Source: Branchiostoma floridae (lineage: Eukaryota; Chordata; Leptocardii; Amphioxiformes; Branchiostomatidae). Taken from it: 64,000 nt of DNA. The position numbers and the translations under genes are program-made. The notes under the pieces are model-generated. The model saw only the letters and a list, made by a program, of their open reading frames with translations, made no database searches and had not been told where the DNA came from. Below are positions 23,673 through 33,797 of the stretch, in pieces (within the stretch, counting starts at the first letter, position 1; every line of letters starts with the position of its first letter). The DNA is taken from positions 10,974,623 to 11,038,622 of the forward strand of contig NC_049993.1 in assembly GCF_000003815.2 (NCBI RefSeq), given 5' to 3'.

Positions 23673-25168
23673 CTACACCTCCTCTGCTTTCTTTTTGCAA
23701 CGGAACACCTTCACTCTATTTTCCTCGTCCCAGAGAACTTGTTCCACGTCAAACTTTTTGCTGAGGATGTTCTCGTAAAACTCTCCGTCCGTGTCAAACC
23801 TGAACTTGTTGGCGAGTATGAGGGTAGTCTGCGGGCCGCACACGTGCATGAGGGTCCGCATCAGCTCGGGGAACGTGCGCTTGATGTAGACGATGTCCGC
23901 CCCGAGGACGTAGTCGTACTGCGGGATGAAGCCGTCCAGGTCGTCGCTGCCCCACTCCAGGCGGCGGNNNNNNNNNNNNNNNNNNNNNNNNNNNNNNNNN
24001 NNNNNNNNNNNNNNNNNNNNNNNNNNNNNNNNNNNNNNNNNNNNNNNNNNNNNNNNNNNNNNNNNNNACTTTTCCAACCGGGGCGCGACTGGGCAGCTTT
24101 CGGGAACGAAAAGTATGCCATAAAAGACACTAAGCTACACAAGATATAAAGACAATAGTCGAGGGCATTATTTGTGTATATTTCTCGTTTAAATTTCCAC
24201 AAACAGCCCGGCCGGTCCCCGGTTTGGGAATGTGACGTTAGCTTGAGGAGGATACCAGCATTACCTAGGTGAGTGCCAATTAAAAAATGGTTAACATCAT
24301 GCTAAATGTATACCTGTAATGAAAATGCACTGTCTGAAATTATGTTGATTTTTTTTCAGCTGAAGAAAGTCGCTGAAGGAAAATGTCAAGCACCAACGGA
24401 GCATCTACGAAACGAAGCAGAGATAAAGCTAGTAAGGTTGCTGACCCATCAGGCTTGCCACGATGCTGACCAGTCCCGTTCCCGAGCCCAGCTCGAGCAC
24501 CACCTTATCCTCCAGGTCCAGCCCGGACTGCTCCAGATACCTGCTCATCGTCTCACCCTGCAGAGGCAAAACAATGTGTTCACCCTACTAGCCCCACTCA
24601 CAGTTGACATCTAGCGAGGATAAGGAAAACTGCATGCAAAAACACGACGAGCATGCCAGGCATACCGCAGATGACCTACACGTCGTGTGCGATACAAAAT
24701 TTAACGTTGCAAGGCAGATGTTGTTGTTTCGCGAGATTTGATTCGGCCGTAAAATATCATATCCTCCCTCAAACAGTACGGGAGTGTGGGTGGTGTAAAG
24801 AGAGTTACTAAGTGTTATTACATACGTTAAAGACTTTCCCCTTTGGGAGATATCGAAAGTGAACACGATTTCCCTTATTCTAAGATGTTGCTGTTTCGCG
24901 AGATTTGATTCATTCGTAAAATATTACATCCTCCCTCAATCATATGTGATACAGTCAGTGGCCAGAAAAAAAAGGAACTGTCAACTAATAGGTGTAGTAC
25001 ATGATCCATTGAATATGAAGAGCCTGATGAATCGTGAACAAATCTCACCGACTCCCAGACAGTTGCGCCCTCCCCGCAAGCCGCCAGCTCCTCCCAGATT
25101 TCCACCTGGTTACCACAGAACGTGTACGTCTCCTTGGGAACTTTATACAGGCGTTTTCTGTCCGACAT
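23673..25168 (-). CDS. METTL21-family protein-lysine methyltransferase
   Basis: Three visible exons. Exon 1, 25,168-25,049: 40 codons with YTFCGNQVEIWEE and a TVW motif. Exon 2, 24,557-24,446: LELGSGTGLVSIVAS, the SAM-binding motif I of seven-beta-strand methyltransferases. Exon 3, from inside the N gap to 23,673: LEWGSDDL, YVLGADIVY and LILANKFRFDTDGEF, ending with TAG. The TVW, GADIVY and ANKFRF signatures place it in the METTL21 group (METTL21A, METTL21B/EEF1AKMT3, METTL21C/E), whose characterised members methylate lysines of Hsp70, eEF1A or VCP. ANKFRF resembles the C/E branch most, but subfamily and substrate are inference. About 35 codons, including the acidic SAM-ribose-binding region, lie in the gap. 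An in-frame upstream start at 25,210 exists, but an acceptor-like TTATCATAG at about 25,190 suggests it is intronic, and the ATG at 25,168 has the better context. Confidence 0.88.
23968..24067. other. Assembly gap (100 N)
   Basis: Exactly 100 N, a typical placeholder for unknown size. It removes the start of the last exon of the METTL21-type gene. Confidence 0.95.
24716..24939. repeat. Pair of 57-bp direct repeats in a METTL21 intron
   Basis: 24,716-24,772 and 24,883-24,939 share GTTTCGCGAGATTTGATTC and CATCCTCCCTCAA-type blocks at high identity. They lie 167 bp apart in the intron between exons 1 and 2. Confidence 0.8.
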
Positions 25169-25210
25169 TTTGTCCTTGGAGATGACCCCTATGATAACAA
25201 ATAAAGACAT

Positions 25211-26147
25211 TGGGATTGAAGTTCATTGTTGGTATTATGTTGAGGAGAACTAGGGAAAAGGTCTTTGCAAAGAAGTCCAATACAAGTACGCATGCGAATG
25301 TCATAATCTATCGCAGGATCTATCATAGACGTATGTAGTGAAGGATGAATGTAAGATACTGTCACATTTTTGACAAAGCTAGGAGTCAAAGCACTTCAGA
25401 GTAGGGAAGGTAGGGGGCATAGGTCATATCGTTAGTGTAGGATAGACGGTATGATAACAATGCAAAATAAATACAATAGCCTCTATACTGCATGCATAAG
25501 TACGAGCATATATGTTTCAATTGCAACGCTAACAACGTCATCCATTAAAGTTTACCGTCCCTAGCTGCATTAACTGCTCGGGTTTCACTACCCCCCTCCC
25601 CAACAACCCAAGTTTTCCTCACCACAATGCTTTCATCTTACCACCACATGGACACATTAAAAAGGCATAAGTATCAAACGGAGGAAGATGTGTCTATGTG
25701 TCCACTTGAATCATTCTTACCTCAGCAACACGTTATGTCTGTACAGTTGATATCAGCTGAGACTAGATGTCTCTCTCTTCGCTCAGCCCAGAGAGTGCTA
25801 AAAATAAAACTGGAATTCCCCTCCACAAATAAGGTGCAACGGGTTGGCAGAGCTTCGCTAGGCAGCTGTCGCCTTCTATTCTCAGGACCTTGAAGCCTTA
25901 GCATGGTGCGCTCTAGCCAGGTTTCTTACTGTCTTAGGGATTGGTCACAGTCAAAGTACGATTGGGCGCATTCTCATTCTTGCAATAATCATGCATGCAC
26001 ATTAGGTTCCGTGTAGGCTTTTATTACAGGCTGTCTCAGCCTGCTTGACAATCCTCCGTATAGAAATCGTACGACGGCCCACGACGAGAGTGACCGAGTC
26101 GTACGAAATATGAGTGCACTGCTAAAATGGGATACGTAGTAAAGGCA
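25211..26147. other. Upstream region of the METTL21-type gene, no gene seen
   Basis: No convincing frame. The promoter of the methyltransferase gene may lie here, or further upstream at the minus-strand ATGGCG motif near 28,335 if there is a non-coding first exon. Confidence 0.35.
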
Positions 26148-26490
26148 AAATAGTATCCTATTTGTCCTGAATTAGTCCTCGGCCCCTCCGTTATGAAGTG
26201 ATGCGGAAATCGTCTGGAGCCTAAAGTCACCTATGCGCTGAGACGACCGCATTAAGCGGGCGTCCAAAAACCGCGCAAAGCAGAAAACTTGTCGAGGGCT
26301 GGGCGGGTGGGTCGCTTCAGGCTCCAGACGTAGCCGGAGGGCCACAGGAGGACTGACAGTTTGACATCTCTTAGTATTGTGGGGTCAAAGGGCAACTTTC
26401 GGGACCAATGACTAATCAGGTTAAATAGTATCCTATTTGTCCTGAATTAGTCCTCGGCCCCTCCGTTATGAAGTGATGCGGAAATCGTCT
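26148..26490. repeat. Exact 68-bp direct repeat (26,148-26,215 and 26,423-26,490)
   Basis: Both copies run from AAATAGTATCC to GGAAATCGTCT with no difference. The second copy overlaps by six bases (AAATAG) the end of the 87-bp repeat described separately. Confidence 0.92.
26342..26428. repeat. Exact 87-bp direct repeat, left copy
   Basis: CCACAGGAGGACTGACAG through CAGGTTAAATAG is identical to 29,150-29,236. The two copies are 2.8 kb apart in the same orientation. Confidence 0.92.
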
Positions 26491-26760
26491 TCCGCCTTTG
26501 CCCTCTCTGACTTTGGAGCCTTTCCTCTCCTGTCCCCTAATACCTCCCTACAAAGATACTTCCTTAAGGTACCTTCTCGCTCCTTTCCTCTCCCTGTCTA
26601 CTCTTTCAAATCACTCCCTGTCTTTATCCCTCTCTCATCTTCCCATCCTTATCTTCGCTCTATCACCTTTCCTCTCCCCTTACTCATATGATTCCTTTCT
26701 TACTCCTCTCGACTTGTCCCCCTCACTCATCTTGCTCTTCTTTGAACTTTTATCACTAAC
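26490..26760. repeat. Polypyrimidine-rich tract
   Basis: About 270 bp with strong C+T bias on the + strand (many TTTCCTCTCC, CTCACTC, CCCTGTC). Frames across it are Ser/Leu/Pro low-complexity and not supported as genes. Confidence 0.8.
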
Positions 26761-27040
26761 GTTACATAAACCACACATTCCTAAGTATTCACACTCGTTT
26801 TCCCAACACTGATCATACCCACTCCAAATTTACACAGCGATTCAAACATGAAGGAAAAACAGACATAACTGAACCATGCTCTGTACTGCATCTGGTAAGT
26901 CATCACTGTGCGACACAAAAATCATTTATACACAGACGCACATCAGGCTGCTCACTTCTGTCCTCAATGCCCGTTTCCCGCGCACACCCTTTAGCCAGGC
27001 CTCAGTCCGGCGACGATACTTACGCACTTCCGCCTAGCAA

Positions 27041-27445
27041 ATCATCCAGCCTCCCGCGGAAACCCATCGCACTGGATTTAGTTACAAAATGTCATGGAAG
27101 AACGTACATGACTTCCCGAATCATTCAGCCTTCCGCGGAACCCCTTCGCGCTGAATGATGTCACAGCAAATCACGAAAGAAAATAAACGAGCACAATTTC
27201 TCGGATCGTCCAGCCTTCCGCGGAAACCCTTCGCGCTGGATAACGTCACACCATGCTGAAAATACGCCTGCACACTTCTCGGGTCATTCAGCTTACTGCG
27301 GAACCCCGTCGCACTGAATGATATCTTGCTGTGCTATAAAAAAGGCGTCAAACCAAAGACGTTCTTGGTCAGACCAATCTCAAAACAGGGTTACTCGATT
27401 AGTTCCTAACCATCCAGCATCCCGCGGCACCCCATCGCACTGGAA
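27041..27445. repeat. Array of five hairpin-forming repeats with covarying stems
   Basis: Five copies of a unit with core CCGCGGAA, CCC and TCGC, each framed by inverted arms: ATCCAG/CTGGAT (27,044-27,077), ATCATTCAGC/GCTGAATGAT (27,120-27,159), TCCAGC/GCTGGA (27,209-27,240), TCATTCAG/CTGAATGA (27,284-27,321) and TCCAG/CTGGA (27,413-27,444). Start-to-start spacing is about 76-89 bp, then 129. Stem bases change in pairs (C-G to T-A) while pairing is kept. Units 2 and 3 are followed by GTCACA and several are preceded by ACG and ACTTC-type sequence. Confidence 0.85.
27331..27345 (+). promoter_or_regulatory. TATA-like box inside the hairpin array
   Basis: GCTATAAAAAAGGC lies between hairpins 4 and 5. 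If used, it would start a + strand transcript near 27,365 for which I see no coding frame. Confidence 0.25.
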
Positions 27446-29149
27446 AACGACATGTCAAAATCCATCAAGAAAAAAAAAAAAAGGGGAAAAAATGACTTAC
27501 AGTCCGTTCCTTGAGCTGTCGGCGGGGTTAGCTGAACTGACCGGCAGGGGCTGGGCGGTGTCGGGGACCGGAGCGCCAGTCGACCCTGATCCTCTGGCCG
27601 CTGTCCCTTGTAGCACTGTGCCCTGAAGCCGCCTCCTCAGGTTCCCTGGTATTTATTATCTCACAACTTTATTCAGTACAAAGAAAACATGGTTCACAAC
27701 ATAAAACATCACAGCCTAACAGGTTCCCTGGCGCGTCTTGACCCCTCTCTGCTGCTAAAACTTGTGCAGGCCACCAACGGGTCCTATCGGGCCGCACATC
27801 TGGCGAGGTTGATGATGGCGTGTCCCGGAGCTGGGTGGTGGTGTGTCCCTCGCATCCCTGTTGTTGGAGGGGGAGAGCGTCAGACCTGTATGAACAACAC
27901 GTGAACCATGAGATAGTGGGGAGGGACGGGCGCCCGGCAACAGGTCCGGTCCCAGACAGACAAGTCTAAAACAAACGCATCTTCCACACCGCCCAGCCCC
28001 CCCACATGCGAGCGAGCCGCGTTACGTGGCGTAAGGCTGGGTCACGCGCGCCCACAACATCCAAACGCGCCTTACAGATACACACTCATACACATGCAAA
28101 TCAAACTCCAAACTAATGCAAAATATTAGCGGAAACCCCATACACAGCCTCGACGTTCAATCTAGGAAAGCAAAAGAAAATTCTACCTTGCCAAAACAGA
28201 AATGACACCCAAATCGTACCGACTGCAGCCTTCGAAGCTCAGAGGGGTTGGCTGAACGCTACGACAAGCTCTCTCAGCGGGGTGACGTCTGATCCTGAAA
28301 ACAAAGAACCAGGAGGGGGGGGGGTCGCCATCTTGCCTCCTGGAACATGCCATCGTCGTTCTCTGTTCCTGCCTGAAATATTCACGAAAATCAAAAAATG
28401 ACATCAAAATCTGGAAACTCTCGTTCTGCTCCACACCTCAGCAATAAAAGCCAACACCCACAGCTTTCCTTCGCGGAGGATCACTATGGATACAAAAACA
28501 TAACCAGGACAAAAGAAATTCGAGAGAACCACCATCTGCCATGTGGGCACCAACTATCTGCTTGGAGTAGCTGTCGGACCCTGCTAAAACATTCACAAAG
28601 GCACGAAAACACACAAGAATCAATCAGCTTCACACAGAACAAAACGCCAGCCTGAACGAAAAAGGCGTCCTAAACTCGTCCCGGCCTAAGAAGGAAGAAA
28701 GGCTTGAAACTGTAACGAAAATGGCGTAAAGCAGTCACCCCTGCACTCCGGAACATTCCTCCCTCAAAAAATCAAGTATTCATATGCAAAAAACAACAGA
28801 CAACGCAAGGATTAAAATGATATAGCTGGCAGCCGGAATTCCAAGCCGTGCTAGAAAGGAAACACAAAAGCGAGAACCATAATCAGTAAAGGCCGCTCCG
28901 AACCTCTAACGAAGCACACACAGGAGTAAAGAGACGAGAGAAACACAAGAAAAAGTACCAACCGACCGCGGAACCAAATCAAACCTTCCGTGGAAAGAAC
29001 GTGTCCTCCCGAGGGTAATCAAAACGTGACCGCCAAGGCCTCGAGCCGTAGCGTGCTTCCCTGCGGCGTCGAAAAACCAACATCACCGCTGGGCAGGTTT
29101 TCTGCTTTGCGTGGTGAGCAGAAGTGGAGGGGTCCGCCGTAGACGAGGA
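27446..29149. other. CpG-rich segment without a supported gene
   Basis: GC-rich and repeat-like. A minus-strand ATGGCGACC with GGCAAG in front (about 28,335) looks like a YY1-type start region, followed by an acceptor-like TTTGTTTTCAG near 28,297, but the frames close quickly. It could be a non-coding first exon or promoter. Confidence 0.3.
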
Positions 29150-29236
29150 CCACAGGAGGACTGACAGTTTGACATCTCTTAGTATTGTGGGGTCAAAGGG
29201 CAACTTTCGGGACCAATGACTAATCAGGTTAAATAG
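29150..29236. repeat. Exact 87-bp direct repeat, right copy
   Basis: Identical to 26,342-26,428; after the shared AAATAG the flanks diverge (AAGAACAG here, TATCCTAT in the left copy). Confidence 0.92.
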
Positions 29237-30913
29237 AAGAACAGCTAGAATCATCGCGACTAACACGTACGAATATGCATATGTCTAAAGTTGTAATGTC
29301 AAAATTGAAAGTCCATTGACTCAATAAGATAACACTCTCCAAACTTTGATTACTACATCGATATCATAGAAAGTGTCTGCAATCTTTTTCGTCGGTCGTT
29401 TTGATCGTGTATCTGCTTGCTATTCAAAAGTTGCTTGACACAGAGGTAGGGAGATAGAGATAGAGACCTGAGCGTCCCTGACATTTCCCAATCACTGATA
29501 CAATGCATTAAAACGTTGTTGTGTGTCGGTTCCAATAAAGTTCCTAAAAGGGGAACATGCGGCTCCATTGTCTTTTCTGAAGATCTGGCGTAATTGTGAG
29601 CGGTTGGCTTGAGGTTGTCCTTCTCCACATACTCTACAATGCACTAAACGATTATATGTTATGGGTTACTCATTAGCTCTATTCTTACAGCCTGGTGGGG
29701 GGACACTCTTCGTAGCTGTATGTTCCTCTGTTCCTAAAATGTAGTCTAAACTCAAAATATGTAGTTGTGATTGTCAATACGTGAGATGAACTGCAGAGAG
29801 TTGACGATCTCTATGTACTTTTTACCTTTATGAAGGTAACGGTGACTGACATTGTTGTGCTGTAAAGGAGGAAGGTTGCTAACAGTAACGTGTTCTCATA
29901 AAAACAGGCGATCCTATGTCAACAATCGTAGTAGGCCGTCGACGTGTGATTCTGATATCGTGCGATTTTCAACCACGCTGTATAACAGAACCAACCGCTG
30001 ACAAAGATCTGAGACTGCCGTTTTCTGCAAGATTTTCAGCCGGGTTTGTACGACACTTGCACGACAATTGCAAGATCACCTTCAATCTGCGGTCTTACTT
30101 TTAATGTGGCCAGACTCTTAGTCACGTATGGTACACTTCCCTATCGACTCGACGCTAGCAGGCAAAGGTCATACATTTGGACGTTCCTGCTTTCTAGTCA
30201 GACTTTTTCTGCATAGGAAATTTCCAGAGACTATTTTTGTCTAATAATAATCTACACCTGAAGTCGGTTGGCGGTTTTCTTGTTGCCTTGGTTCGGGGGG
30301 ACAAAAAAAAACGCGCGTCTTCTGTTTCTGAGCCGAGCGGAAATATTGCGGAAACAAACAGGTATGTGAAGGGATCAACACGGAAACAAATAGGATCACG
30401 TTATGTCTTTTGATTCTTACTAAATGGTCCAAATTATGTTTAGCGTAGCAATACACTAATCTAGTTTCCAACATAGTACAGACTAACTACGCAGGCTAAA
30501 AAGTAGTCAAATTTAGACAACTAGGAGTCTAGCCACCATATGGTATCACTAGTTCAGTTCCCAGACGGGTAAAATGTTGATCTATTCGCAGGCTCACTCT
30601 CCTGGCCGAATTCTACTATTGATAACCCCTCAGGAAGGTCTGGTAGAGGCTAACAGTAATCATCGGCTTACAAAAGTCGAGAACAGCTTGTTCAGTTAGA
30701 CAAAGTTAGTAAGACTGGTGTAGCCAAGCATTACGGCTTCCCTAGTTAATTCTGTCCACCCGTAGAATGACAATATGTACAAAACACTTCACGGGTAACT
30801 CTTTTTGATAATCACTACCACCCGCCATGCTAGGGTAAAACCCTAACTCCCTGAGCGTTATACCCCGCGAGGCTTCGCTCAGTTTTCTATAGATGCAGAT
30901 GCAGATATTAATA

Positions 30914-31054
30914 TTAATCTCCAAGCAGATCCTACGATGCCATAAGATAGTATCAAAGCTGGCCAGGGAGTATAGCCGGCTAAGGGAGTCAAATGGGCAC
31001 CTACGGTAAGTTTGATACTATACATTACGCACCGGGGATCTGGTTGGAGATTAA
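30914..31054. mobile_element. MITE inserted in a GATGYA microsatellite
   Basis: Terminal inverted repeats TTAATCTCCAAGCAGATCC (30,914-30,932) and GGATCTGGTTGGAGATTAA (31,036-31,054), with inner arms CATAAGATAGTATCAAA and TTTGATACTAT. The terminus matches the fold-back element at 11,055. TTAA at both tips may be part of the element or a TTAA target duplication. Confidence 0.8.
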
Positions 31055-31145
31055 CGTTAGATGTAGAAGTAGATGCAGAAGTATATGCAGATGTAGATGT
31101 AGGATGCAGATGTAGAGTGATGTAGATATATTGGATGTAGATGTT
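31055..31145. repeat. GATGTA/GATGCA hexanucleotide-like microsatellite
   Basis: Degenerate repeats of GATGCA and GATGTA, with further units left of the MITE (AGATGCAGATGCAGAT, about 30,891-30,907), so the MITE split one tract. Confidence 0.8.
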
Positions 31146-33797
31146 TATAGACGATCTTGTTTACACTGTCCTAATGAGTTGAGTATGGCATTTCGTTGGC
31201 GTTGATGAATGTTGTGGGGAATAAATCATCTTTTTTACTTATTTCGGTCTCAAACTTTACCTAAGCCCAAGACTTGAATGTACGCACGCGTTTGAACGGT
31301 CCTAGCTCACATTAAAGGCCCAAATTATAAATAAGACTGGTAAGAGTTGTCAAGTTTTAGTTTTTACAGAATGAGTACATACCCTCTTCTACAGAAAAAA
31401 TATTACAGTATATCAAATCAAGACAGTTAAAAATGATAAAACAAAAGACCGCCTTGGTCAACCTTTACTTACCAATAAATGTCCACAGTGAGCCGTTCAC
31501 GAGTACTGATACACTAGGCTGATATGGGGGGAACTTCACTCGTTTTCTTGATTCTTGTCAATCAACATCAACACGTCATTTCCACATACCCATCTTTTGC
31601 TCGTCTTACTCCGTAAGACTCGGCTCTACGCACCACGTGCAAGAGGATGAGTGAGTGAACTCCGTAAGAATGGGGGTATTCTTTTGGCCGTGTCTGTATG
31701 CGTGCTTGTGTGTGATTGTCTACCTGTCTGTTCATAACCTCAGAACCGCCGAATACAACTAGTAATTTAGCTCGTCAGTCTGCTAAACAAAGGTATGCGC
31801 TCCATCATGTTACATGTTATATAGCATGGAAACTTATCTTGTAGTAGAGAAAACCAGTTAAATTTTCAATAGGACAGGCCCATCATAGCATTGACGATTT
31901 ATAAGGTCACAAAAAAGCGGAGCACTCTTCAAAACAACCCATGTTAAAGTTTAGCGACGATATGTACATGTGTTCGTGGAACTCTTGTTTGCTTTTGATA
32001 TCAAGACACAGGAATCCGAAAAACATACTTTGGGGGGCTTTAAAAAGGACAACAAAGCAACAGAGGGATTCGGAAGGCCCATGTTAAAAACAGAGACAAA
32101 AACTGGAGAGAATTTGTTTGCCTCAATCCCATCTCTGTTTGACGAGAAAACAAACACTGCTACAGGTACAACTTACCCCGCTGCCCGTTACTAGGGGCAA
32201 GGTATGCATGAATCAACAACGTGTTGGATTTCCATAAAGGACTTTCAATCTCTTTCGTGTAACAAGTAATTTTTTAGACATTTGCTTCCGCGTTTGCAAT
32301 GTTACATGTTTCTGTTGGCTCGCAACGGCTAGAAAACTAAAATATGTTTTTATACCAAACATCAATAACAATGTGCCTAACGTAAATAAATGTGCTTCTG
32401 TACGGCCGCGGCCAGCAAAATGTTCACTCTAGTTGAACATTCTCAATAGCCATTACCTCCACGACTTTTGTGTCATTTTTTGTGGTTTAGAAGCAGTAGT
32501 CAAGAAAACTTTATGTGTGTAAACAACAAAGACATCAAATAAAGGGTACAGCGTATGGCGACAACAGCTGTTAAAGATTAATCTACAAATAACACTTATA
32601 ACTGAGTAACTCTACTGCCCAAGCGTTTTAGTCGATTCCAGTTCAACTCATCGGAGTGGACTCTGTTAACACACGGGGCCGCGAAGTGACTTTACCTTTG
32701 ACTTTGACGCCCAGCTGTATAACGACTCTACTATGCTACGTGTAAAGCAACATTTGGTTCGCAACACGCGACGTACACTTTGGCAAAAGTACATTGTGTC
32801 AACAACATATGTATACCTTCATGTGCATTTGGTATGCGGTATCTTTTGAAACCTGCCCATCCTCACGCTGGACAACTTGACCAAGCCTGACTAAAATCGC
32901 GCCCCTAGCGGCCGGCCTTACAGTTGCCACCACCTAGGTGATCAGCCAGCCAGCGAGAGATTGTGTAAACACAGGTTGGACTTGACCCATCTTTCAAGTT
33001 AAGACCACAGCATATAAATTTTATGTGTGACATCCTCTACAGACAGCAAAAATAGTGAGATAGGGAACAAAAAAACATGGGAACAAACAAGATGGCTTAA
33101 TTTTCAAAATAGACACCATAAAATTTGCAACAAGAATGTGACAAATGCTATCACAGCCAACAAAGCATCCATTCTTGTATTCAAGAAGTGAACTAGTGTA
33201 GCAAAATTGGCACTAGTGTGGTATACTGGCATCACCTTCGAAGTTGGTAATTACACTCATAGTGGTGCCACTTTTGCAACTATCGAAATAGTTCAGTTCA
33301 GTCAATCTACAACTGCAGTCATGGCTCCTTCACTTGTGTGACTGCTACCAATACAATTAGGCTACAACACAACATATTTTCCAATTTTGCTACTTTCTCG
33401 TTATTATGACCATCCCAGAAGAATTTTTTCTGAAATCGGACGAAAATTGATGAGCGAGCTGAAGTTACCCATAAAATTTACTTGCCATGGCTCAACTCAA
33501 GTCAAGTCGGGTAAAAGGTACTTGAAAAGCTTACACAGTCCTGAGTCAACTCCGAAAAGTATAACTATGTGGTTATAACACAAAAATGTTTCTTCATTCC
33601 CACGTGTACGTTTGAAGTAGATATTGTATAGACCTGGCACTGGCAAAAATATATATACAAGTTGGTCGTGATATCAACATGGGTGTAGGCTTGTACATGA
33701 GTACAAATTAAAGTACTTGTAATCCGAAATCTGCCTTACCCATTACCTATGTTATAATGTCCTCCTCCAATTTCCGTTTCTTTGACTTTGTAGGATC

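Larger units (their letters stand above)
29237..33793. other. Intergenic stretch upstream of the NXPE gene
   Basis: No supported gene. It contains a MITE in a microsatellite (30,914-31,054) and an imperfect hairpin at 33,201-33,278 (GCAAAATTGGCACTA against TAGTGGTGCCACTTTTGC). Confidence 0.5.

Noticed and set aside
26473-26812. Two overlapping Ser/Leu/Pro-rich frames
   Set aside because: By-products of the polypyrimidine tract.
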